From: Macrostomum hystrix
Taxonomy: Eukaryota; Platyhelminthes; Macrostomidae
Assembly (NCBI GenBank): GCA_950097015.1
Contig: CATNEN010000014.1
Coordinates: forward strand, 558,001 to 622,000
DNA length: 64,000 nucleotides
Direction of reading: 5' to 3'
Shown: positions 36,695-46,900 of the stretch, one piece after another
Numbering within the stretch: the first letter of the stretch is position 1
How the letters are laid out: each line of letters begins with the position of its first letter
The notes under the pieces: generated by a model
What the model saw: only the letters and a program-made list of their open reading frames with translations
Told to the model about the DNA's origin: nothing
The model's database searches: none
Program-made: the position numbers and the translations under genes

Positions 36695-38302
36695 ACTGCT
36701 CAACATCCTGACCCAATCTATTGCTCATGAACTGAACTGTGACACGAGTGCCCAACATCCTGACCCAATCTATTGCTCATGAACTGAACTGTGACACGAG
36801 TGCCCAACATTCTGACCCAATCTATTGCTCATGAACTGAACTGTGACACGAGTGCTCAACATTCTGACCCAATCTATTGCTCATGAACTGAACTGTGACA
36901 CGAGTGCCCAACATCCTGACCCAATCTATTGCTCATGAACTGAACTGTGACACGAGTGCCCAACATTCTGACCCAATCTATTGCTCATGAACTGAACTGT
37001 GACACGAGTGCTCAACATTCTGACCCAATCTATTGCTCATGAACTGAACTGTGACACGAGTGCCCAACATTCTGACCCAATCTATTGCTCATGAACTGAA
37101 CTGTGACACGAGTGCCCAACATCCTGACTCAATCTATTGCTCATGAACTGAACTGTGACACGAGTGCCCAACATTCTGACCCAATCTATAGCTCATGAAC
37201 TGAACTGTGACACGAGTGCTCAACATCCTGACCCAATCTATTGCTCATGAACTGAACTGTGACACGAGTGCCCAACATTCTGACCCAATCTATTGCTCAT
37301 GAACTGAACTGTGACACGAGTGCCCAACATTCTGACCCAATCTATAGCTCATGAACTGAACTGTGACACGAGTGCTCAACATCCTGACCCAATCTATTGC
37401 TCATGAACTGAACTGTGACACGAGTGCCCAACATTCTGACCCAATCTATTGCTCATGAACTGAACTGTGACACGAGTGCCCAACATTCTGACCCAATCTA
37501 TTGCTCATGAACTGAACTGTGACACGAGTGCCCAACATCCTGACCCAATCCCAGGCTCATGAACTGAACTGTGACACGAGTGCTCAACATCCTGACCCAA
37601 TCTATTGCTCATGAACTGAACTGTGACACGAGTGCCCAACATTCTGACCCAATCTATTGCTCATGAACTGAACTGTGACACGAGTGCCCAACATCCTGAC
37701 CCAATCTATTGCTCATGAACTGAACTGTGACACGAGTGCCCAACATCCTGACCCAATCTATTGCTCATGAACTGAACTGTGACACGAGTGCCCAACATCC
37801 TGACCCAATCCCAGGCTCATGAACTGAACTGTGACACGAGTGCCCAACATCCTGACCCAATCTATTGCTCATGAACTGAACTGTGACACGAGTGCCCAAC
37901 ATCCTGACCCAATCCCAGGCTCATGAACTGAACTGTGACACGAGTGCCCAACATCCTGACCCAATCCCAGGCTCATGAACTGAACTGTGACACGAGTGCT
38001 CAACATCCTGACCCAATCTATTGCTCATGAACTGAACTGTGACACGAGTGCCCAACATTCTGACCCAATCTATTGCTCATGAACTGAACTGTGACACGAG
38101 TGCCCAACATCCTGACCCAATCTATTGCTCATGAACTGAACTGTGACACGAGTGCCCAACATCCTGACCCAATCTATTGCTCATGAACTGAACTGTGACA
38201 CGAGTGCCCAACATCCTGACCCAATCCCAGGCTCATGAACTGAACTGTGACACGAGTGCCCAACATCCTGACCCAGTCCCAGGCTGATGAACTGAACTGT
38301 GA
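36695..38302. repeat. 52-bp minisatellite, about 31 copies
   Basis: Units begin CCCAACATCCTGACCCAATC and recur every 52 bp. Variant positions are CATCC/CATTC, GCCC/GCTC and TATTG/CCCAG/TATAG. Blocks with CCCAGGCTCATG cluster on the right half. Confidence 0.97.
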
Positions 38303-39148
38303 TAGGGAAAAGCCCCAGTATGCATTGTTTAAATTTCATAGCAGTATAAGTGGACATGAGCCAGTGTAAAGCAGAGATAGTCTGAATCTCAGCATAGCTT
38401 GTGCACAAAAGTGCAAGAATTAATCGAGTGCGCATAAGTGAAAAGTTTGGGCTGGTGACCAGGTATTATGCAGATTATGCGGTGAGTGCGGCCCGTTGCC
38501 TGTGGATATTAGTCAACGGGCAAGCGAGAAATACCTGAATTGACTCAAACGGCTCTGCGGCCAGCGAATAAAAATCTGACGCTGTCATCAGGCCGGAGAC
38601 GTCGAGAATCACAAAAATTGAACAAGCTAACAAAAAACGGAAAAAAACGGCGACTAGAGAGGAATCGACTAAAGGGAGGGGACAGACAGACACAAGACAG
38701 GCAGACACAGGGCGGCGGCTTTGTCTATGGAGGAAAGGCTAGCTGTGCTCAAAAGCTGAGGCAGACTGCAAATAAAGACATAAGCTAATCAACAGGCAGG
38801 CAGTGACGGGAATGTCAGCTACCAACATTATGAATAATCGCTATTACAAGCGGCCTGAGGTGGTAGTGGCCGATAAATTCAGAAAAACGCGCCTAAAAGG
38901 AAAAACCTAGCCTCACTAATGACTAGATAAAAAATATAGCAAAAGTCTAAAGCAGCGATTTTTCAGCTAAACTAGAGCAGATCCCATCTGTGCTACACTG
39001 GAGACAGAAAATCCAATTGCCCCATTGAAATTCTCAGTTGTCACAACATATCCATTATCCCGCCGGCACAAACAGTCAATCATTAAAAGGGCTGCCACCA
39101 AATCTATGGCCGGACAGTTGCTGCTTCAACATACAGGCTCAGCTCCGC
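38303..39148. other. 3' flank of the synaptogyrin gene
   Basis: No coding feature is supported in this stretch. The part next to 39149 should be the synaptogyrin 3' UTR. Confidence 0.4.
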
Positions 39149-42100
39149 TCAGTAGGCCGGCGGCTGGAACTGGCCAGCGCCGCCGCCCATGTCGCCAGCG
39201 GCACCGAAGGGCGCCTGCTGGAAGCCTCCGGCGCCCGGAGCTCCGCCGCCCATGCCGCCGGTGGCCGAGTTGGCGCCGCCGCTGCCATCAGCTCCGCCGA
39301 TCTGGCTCTCGATCTGGCAGTACAGGGAAGCCCAGCGTTTTGCAGCTGCAATCTTTGGCTTCTAGCTGGTCTCCTAGTCCTTGATCCTCCAGCTAACAAC
39401 CTCGGATCCTCCAGCTAACAACCTCGGATCCTCCAGCTAACAACCTCGGATCCTCCAGCTAACAACCTCTGATCCTCCAGCTTAACAACCTCTGATCCTC
39501 CAGCTAACAACCTCTGATCCCCCAGCTAACAACCTCTGATGCTCCAGCTAACAACCTCTGATCCTCCAGACACCAACTCATGATCCTCCAGCCACCTAAT
39601 CATGATCCTCCAGCCACCAACTCATGATCCTCCAGCCATCTAATCATGATCCTCCAGCCACCAACTCATGATCCTCCAGCCACCAACTCATGATCCTCCA
39701 GCCACCAACTCATGATCCTCCAGCCACCAACTCATGATCCTCCAGCCACCAATTCATGATCCTCCAGCCACCTAATCATGATCCTTCAGCCACCAATTCA
39801 TGATCGTCCAGCCACCAAATCATGATCCTTCAGCCACCAATTCATGATCCTCCAGCCACCTAATCATGATCCTTCAGCCACCAATTCATGATCCTTCAGC
39901 CACCAAATCATGATCCTCCAGCCACCAATTCATGATCCTTCAGCCACCAATTCATGATCCTTCAGCCACCAATTCATGATCCTTCAGCCACCAATTCATG
40001 ATCCTTCAGCCACCAAATCATGATCCTCTACTCCTATTAGAGTGGCTCTAATCCTATTGCCACTACCCCCAGCTCAAGAAACTGACGGCTCAAACCTGGT
40101 CGGAGGTCTGGAAGGCGCCCTGAGCGCCCTGGCGGAACTTCTGGAAAGCAAAGAAGGCGAGGGCGGCGAAGCTGGCGATTGAGAAGAAGGAGAAGGCGAT
40201 GCTGGCGCGCACATTGGAGGCCTGCCAGGGCTTGACGTCGTACTCGTCAAAGAAGTCCTGCGAGGTGGTGGTCCACTTGTTAGTCAGGTAGCAGAAGGCC
40301 ACAAAGTAGAAAAAAGCCCAGGCGACTGCGGGATTTTATGTTTGAAGCAGACTACTAGATCAGTAGCGCAAATGGAGATTCATTAACAGAAGGAGTTAAA
40401 ACAAATTTTGCGGAGTCAATGTGCATTAACAAAGATAAATTTCGGCACGAAATCCAAACTCATTTGGAGGCTCAGACCTTGCAGTGATCAAATCAGATTT
40501 TTGTAACCCCTGAAATGCACAAACAGAGCCAGCCAGGCTCGCAGTGCCCAATTGTGGGCTGCTCACCTGAGAAGCCGAGGTCACCAATGACCAAATATTT
40601 GCGGTGCTGCACAGATGACAACTTTTCGAACAGCACGTCGCCTAGTAAGAACAGCAGGCAGGCAATGAAGGCAAACACGCCAACGAAGATGCCAAAGCCG
40701 CAGGCATTCTTGTCGCCATTCATAATGCATTTCTGCTCCACATAGCCACCGCTACTGATGCAGCCAAAGACAATCACGGCAAAGAACTGCAGTGAGGGAT
40801 CAGGCAGCTGGGTTAAAGGAGATATATCAAAACAAAATAAACAAACTTGAGTCAAAGAGAAGCCAAAAGCAATTGATTGTCTCAATAAGTCCATTACTAG
40901 AAGCTGTCTTTTGCTATATTATATATCAAAAATATATCCCTCTAATACCAAACACTTAGCTACTTAATCGTTATACCCATAGTTGCCACTGGCAAGCAAT
41001 GAAATATTAGCGCTGGATGAAAAACTTAGCGCAGCATTAGATAAATTGTTTAAAAAGTGAATAAACGGTAAAATTTATAAGCAGTAACCACAATTCCACA
41101 AAGCCCAGAGTTATCTTTCTTATTTAGCCAGTCTTTGTCCCATTTTGTGGCTCGGCCTTGTTGGTTTGGCTTCCACTTAGGCTTTGCTTTGGAACTCATG
41201 CCGGGTGCAAGCATCTATTCAATTAAATGGTCTCTTCTGTTGCTTTGGTTACTTTGTTGAAAAACAAGTTCTCTGTTCAAGTGATTAAATAAAGAGCTTT
41301 AGCGGGGCCATTTGGGTAGGACTGCAATTGGGCCAGGGGTGACCCTAGGCCTATATATACATTGAGGGTTTTGGCTTAGTCTCACCCTAGCCCAGGGAGG
41401 CATGGCATGACTAGGGTGAGATATATAGCGAGAGAGGTGGAGGTACAGAGCACAAGAGAGCACAAGAGGGGAAAGGGGAAAGGTTTGAAGTCAAACTGAT
41501 AAGGAGTAGCCACCTTGGGTAGAGGGACAGATAGACAAAGCAGTTATTAATAAATAACATGTAATGATGTTTACAGTGTATGTGTACTGTCCTTTTCGGT
41601 AATTCATTTCCTTCCCTTCCCTGGCTATTCTACATGAGATGAGTCTGAGGAAAGGAACTAATGTGAAATATACAATTTTGTATCATTTAGCGTACCATAG
41701 TCCGGATCATGCTGGACTTACGCCGGAGGAAAAATCCAACATTTTTTGGCACTTACGCCAGACTTACGCCAACCAAAAAAAGGTCCCTCTGACTTACGCC
41801 ACCCAAAAAAAGGTCCTTCACAATTCTTGTTAATCGGTGATTAATTATATTCAGAAGTTGCAACTGTTTAAAAATCTCACAAGTTACAAATTCTGAATCA
41901 AGTATCAAAGTAAGCATCTTAAAGCTAAAAAAACTTTTGCTATCCTACAATAGATATTCTGCTATCTCATTTATACGAACTGCAATATTTTAATGAACCT
42001 TGTTTTAATGCTGCTCCTTAACATCATAATTAACGCAAATGTGTTATGTTCTATAGTGATACATTTGATCGTGAATGATCTCATTTGTGCTAACATTTAC

Positions 42101-43005
42101 GCCACTTGATTTATGCCATGTACTTACGCCAAGCACTTACGCCAAGGCACATTTTGGCCTATACTTACGCCAAGCACTTATGCCAGCCTCCAATCCCAAA
42201 CCAGATTTACGCCGGAGATCTCCGGCGTAAACGACATGATCCGGACTATGGTTAGCGTAGGATTTACTATATTTTACAAATCTAGCGCAATAGTGCACCT
42301 AAAACAACATAGCACAATAGCGCTAAAATCGTGCAGGTGTGGCAACTATGGTTATATCCAAGTTTTAATGTACTTAAAATAAAATAATAAAGCTGTTTAC
42401 AGAGGGTTGTTTAAATTCCAAAGAAAAAACTTAAGTTCTCAAAACAATTTTTAGGCCTACACAAAATAGCAAAGAATAAAGACAATTGCTTGTGGAAAAA
42501 CTGATGATAGTCGAATCTCGATTGTAATAGTTACTAAACTAGCAACAAATAAACCAAAAATTTATTTAAAGCAAAAACACAGGACAGCTGCATTGATTGT
42601 CATTCTCACAACAAAAATTTAAGTGACCAAAATGAAAATGATTTAATAAGGCTAGCTCTTAAATGGGGTCTTTTAAATAATGAATTGACACAGAACTTTC
42701 AAATATACAATATATATAGATATATGTATTGCATTCTTAAAATACAGCCGTCATTTATTCAAGTGACAAGAGTCGAATTTATACTTTAGGTCATTAGTAT
42801 AATCATGATTTTATTTATAAATTAGTGAAAAAAAGTATTCTTAAAAACTGAAAATAGAAAGAAATGAGCATTCAATGATTCTTACCCATGAAACAAGACG
42901 GAGAATTGTAATTGGCCGCTTTACAAACTCCAAAGGATCAAAACTAAAGCCGAAACCCTGAGCCTTTCCGGCACCATAAGCACCACCAGTTCCAGATGAA
43001 TCCAT
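39149..43005 (-). CDS. SYNGR: Synaptogyrin (MARVEL-domain synaptic-vesicle protein)
   Basis: Four minus-strand exons: 42886-43005, 40567-40786, 40096-40325 and 39149-39313. They join in frame to 244 residues (human synaptogyrin-1 is 233). Synaptogyrins are four-TM proteins of synaptic and other small vesicles. The start MDSSGTGGAYGAGKAQGFGF and the following FDPLEFVKRPITILRLVSW match the conserved N-terminus. TM1 begins FFAVIVFGCISSGGYVE, then come CGFGIFVGVFAFIACLLFLL, the conserved loop KYLVIGDLGFS, AWAFFYFVAFCYLTNKW, and VRASIAFSFFSIASFAALAF. The cytosolic tail is Gly/Ala/Gln-rich and ends QFQPPAY (human QPPPVY). Intron 1 (about 2.1 kb) carries a transposon and intron 3 a 22-bp minisatellite. 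The gene is divergent from the TIR gene, with about 970 bp between them. Confidence 0.93.
39375..40028. repeat. 22-bp minisatellite in synaptogyrin intron 3, shared with 45.6-46.5 kb
   Basis: Unit GATCCTCCAGCCACCAACTC plus AT on the plus strand. Copies before 39560 are GATCCTCCAGCTAACAACCT. On the synaptogyrin sense strand the unit reads GGTGGCTGGAGGATCATGAG, the same unit and orientation as in the TIR gene intron. Confidence 0.96.
41380..41421. other. Perfect 11-bp stem hairpin in synaptogyrin intron 1
   Basis: TCTCACCCTAG at 41380-41390 pairs exactly with CTAGGGTGAGA at 41411-41421 across a 20-base loop that itself contains CATGGCATG. Function unknown. Confidence 0.7.
41695..42251. mobile_element. 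Non-autonomous DNA transposon (MITE) with inverted ends and 8-bp target duplication
   Basis: The left end CCATAGTCCGGATCATG is matched in reverse complement at the right end (CATGATCCGGACTATGG). The element is flanked on both sides by TTAGCGTA (41687-41694 and 42252-42259), an exact 8-bp direct repeat. An ACTTACGCC word recurs in direct orientation about ten times at both ends, and a 24-bp perfect palindrome centred on GGAGATCTCC lies just inside the right end. The element is 557 bp with no transposase frame. Eight-bp duplications and repeated subterminal motifs fit the hAT superfamily. It lies in synaptogyrin intron 1. Confidence 0.85.
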
Positions 43006-43976
43006 GGAGCAATTAATTCTTGAGCTTTGTATCTAAATGTAACCCTTTTTATATTTTAAGAACGATTTGCTTATATTTGACTTAGATTTTAATTAAAACT
43101 TGTTTTATAAACAAAATAATTGACTCTTTCCAAGCAACAAAAATATTTTTAGTGCAATTTCCAGGTATTATGTATATTAAATAGTTATTGCTTTCTTTTT
43201 AAGCAGTAAAACACATAATATTTAAAAAAAATCTTACTTCGTATGCAGTTAGAAATTGCATTGCTCCACAAAAAAGTAACAACTTTGTTTCTAAGCAAAA
43301 AGATAACAAGCAACCATAAAAAAGCTGCATTTTTAATAACAAAAATTTAACGTCGCAACAACACACGATTTCTAAAGCCCCTATGGCCCTATTTGAGATG
43401 TCGGCAACGGATGTCTTCTGCTATCTATGAAACAACAACTACGACATGGAAGACATGGAGCTAGTAATTAACGTGATGTGTCAAACAAGCAATCCTTTGA
43501 ACTATATAATATTTTCACACTAATTTCACAATACATACATTCAGTGACTAGTCGCAGAAGGTTAAAATGATCTGTGTCAGATTTAACTGTACTGTATATA
43601 TGCAGTAAAGCATTCCTATATTTCATGCAACAGAACCTTAAATAAAATACCTTTCAAATACTATGTGTTTTTCATATTTTATTTTTGCTTATTAATATAT
43701 TTCATTGCTTCTTATTTTTTTTAAGTAAAACTATTTAAGTACAAACACAGTCATCTAAACATTTTGTATAAAAAATTTACAACTAAAAATGTTTCTTTCT
43801 TGAACAAATGTGAAAGTTTTAACTATATTAAATATTCCTATAAATTTTGATTTCCTACAATTTTGATTGTCACTTGAAACTCAGATGTTAATTTTTATTC
43901 ATTTGTTTTCTAAAAAACTGTTATTAATAATAATAGGTTAAACTGAGTAGGACATCAAATGCTTTTTTCACTCCAG
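43006..43976. other. Divergent intergenic region between synaptogyrin and the TIR gene
   Basis: Strongly AT-rich. It must contain the synaptogyrin promoter, and possibly the promoter and first exon(s) of the TIR gene, whose true start I cannot see: the exon at 43977 follows a good acceptor (TTTTTTCACTCCAG). Confidence 0.5.
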
Positions 43977-46900
43977 CTGTGCATGCTACAACAAAAATGC
44001 TTCGCAAAGTTTCTGAGATTCTGCTAGACATGCCCTGCGGAACCCAGCAGGCCGAGATGCAGCTATGCCTTGGAGACATTACAAAAATTGAGCCTGGTGG
44101 CCAGCCATATGATGTCATCATGCTTTCTGCATTTGCTGGTGAGCTTAAAGAAAGGAACTACTTACTAGCTACCTCTGCAACAAAGTGAGTTTTGAGTAGA
44201 TTTTATGCAGCTGGGTATGTTGTGCACTCTTGCTCCCCACAGCTGACTACTCAGCAGTGCCATCAACTCTCATTGGCGCCCTCACACACCCCACAGCTGA
44301 CTACTCAGCAGTGCCATCAACTCTCATTGGCGCCCTCAAACACCAGTTCAACCTGAGCGTGCGCGACCTGGCCAAGAACAAGGCCGAAGATCTGCGCAGC
44401 AACTTCAACTGTTGGATCTCAAAGCCCCTGCCGCCTGAACTTCCCTACAAGTGAGACAACTGTACAAGCCCTGCTATTGATTGCTGATGTTTTACTAATC
44501 AGGGGTAACTAGAATTCCCTCTACTGCTGCGCAGGCGAGTTCTGTGTTTCGAGCAGCACGTGATTTCGGGTCGAGAGCGCAGCCCTGAGAAGGCTGTTGG
44601 CGAAATCTTCCGCGCCATGTTCACGGTGTTCGCTGACAACATGAGTGTGATCAGCCCGCTGCTGGCCACTGGCTGCCAGCGGGCCTCCAAGTCGCGCATC
44701 ATGCACGCCCTGGTCACGGCCTGGCACACCTGGATCAGCATCGGCCTGCCCATGAGGCGCTACACTCTCGTCATCTACACCTCCAAGCTGGCCGTAGAGA
44801 GCCTCTCCGAGGACGACCGGAAGGCTGTGCAGGAGTTTCAGCGGCTCAAATCAGCCTTTGAAAGTCGGCACAAGAAGCATGCGGTGAGATCCTGATCTTG
44901 CATTTCGCTTGCACTTCAGAACCTTCAGCCGGACCCTGAACTCCTCGCTATGTAAAACCCGCAGCCTGTGCCCATCGAGACGGACCTGCTTGTATTCTGC
45001 TGCGAGAAGGACCTCCAGTTCCTGGAGCGGGCAACCCGCAGCCTGAAAGCCCGCGAGAAAAGTCTGCGCTGCCGCAAGGTCGTCCATTCTGACGACAGCA
45101 GCAGCAGTGGGGGCGGCTCCTCAGGCGACGAGGCCGCTGAAAGCGCAATGGCCACATCTGCCATCGACGCTCGCCGCTCCGAGATGCTGGGCAGCCGCCT
45201 CGTGGTCTGCCTCCTGTCGCAGGCTTTCCTGGCGAGTCGCACCTGCGTCGAGGACTTTAACGTGGCGATGTGCCTGGCGCACACCCGTCGGCACCCCTTC
45301 ATGCCCGTCTGCCTGGAGCGGCTGGCAAGCCTGCCCACCTACATGTCCCTCATCCAATGGATCGACTGTCGGCCGAAGCCAAGCGATGAACCAGGCCTGG
45401 ACAAACTGCAGGCGGCCATCGGGGAGATCGGCAGCCGGCTTGAACAGCTCAACATTGCAGGTGAGCGGCCAGCCGTCACCATCTGAAATCTGAAAGGCTG
45501 CCTTCGTTTTCATAGCTACCAGTTCATAGCTGTCATAGCTGAGGTTGATAAAGAGCTGCTTGTTTCATTGGTAACGGTAAGATCAGGGAGAGGGGTCGTT
45601 GCTTGGAAGATCAAGAGTTGGTGGCTGAAGGATCAGGAGTTGGTGGCTGGAGGATGATCATTCGGTGGCTGGAGGATCAAGAGTTGGTGGCTGGAGGATC
45701 ATGAGTTGGTGGCTGGAGGATCATGATTTAGTGGCTGGAGGATCATGATTTGGTGGCTATAGGATCAGGAGTTGGTGGCTGGAGGATCATGATTTGGTCG
45801 GCTGGAGGATCAGGAGTGTTTGGCTGGAGGATCAGGAGTTGGTGGCTGGAGGATCATGATTCGGTGGCTGGAGGATCAGGAGTTGTTGGCTGGAGAATCA
45901 GGAGTTGGTGGCTGGAAGATCATGATTCGGTGGCTGGAGGATCAGGAGTTGGTGGCTGGAGGATCAGGAGTTGGTGGCTGGAGGATCATGATTTGGTGGC
46001 TGGAGGATCATGATTTGGTGGCTGGAGGATTATGATTTGGTGGCTGGAGGATCAAGAGTTGGTGGCTGGAGGATCAGGAGTTGGTGGCTGGAGGATCATG
46101 ATTCGGTGGCTATATGATCAGGAGTTGGTGGCTGGAGGCTCATGATTTGGTCGGCTGGAGGATCAGGAGTGTTTGGCTGGAGGATCAGGAGTTGGTGGCT
46201 GGAGGATCATGATTCGGTGGCTGGAGGATCAGGAGTTGTTGGCTGGAGGATCAGGAGTTGGTGGCTGGAAGATCATGATTCGGTGGCTGGAGGATCAGGA
46301 GTTGGTGGCTGGAGGATCATGAATTGGTGGCTGGAGGATCATGATTTGGTGGCTGGGGGATCATGAGTTGGTGGCTGGAGGATCATGAATTGGTGGCTGG
46401 AGGATCATGATTTGGTGGCTGGGGGATCATGAGTTGGTGGCTGGAGGATCATGAGGTGGTGGCTGAAACTTGGCGCCTTTCCTCATCAGACGCATTCAAG
46501 ATGTAACTCTTTCCAACTCGCCCGCTTTAAAGGCGCAAACGACGGGCCATCCAAGCAGCGCTCGAGTGTTTCTGCGGTGTCTGGCAGAGGAGGCAGTGGC
46601 TACGACATCTTCATCTCGTACTCGCACCGCAACTCTGCAGCGGTAGAGCCGTTCCTCGCCGAACTGCGCCTCGCCTGTCGTGGCCTGCGCATCTTCTTTG
46701 ACAAGCAGGGCATCCAGACTGGCTTCTCCTGGATGGAGACCATCTACTCAGCCGTTAGCGGCAGCCGCCTCATCATCGCCTTCGTGACGCCCGATTACGC
46801 CAAGTCGTCAGTCTGCCTGGAAGAGTTTGGCGTCGCTTCCCTGCTGCATCGCAGTGACCATCACCAATCTTTGCTGCTGCCTATTTGCCTGGAGCCTCTG

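Noticed and set aside
36695-38302. CRISPR-like regularly spaced repeats
   Set aside because: There are no unique spacers: the entire 52-bp unit repeats head to tail, and the genome is animal. The same applies to the other arrays.
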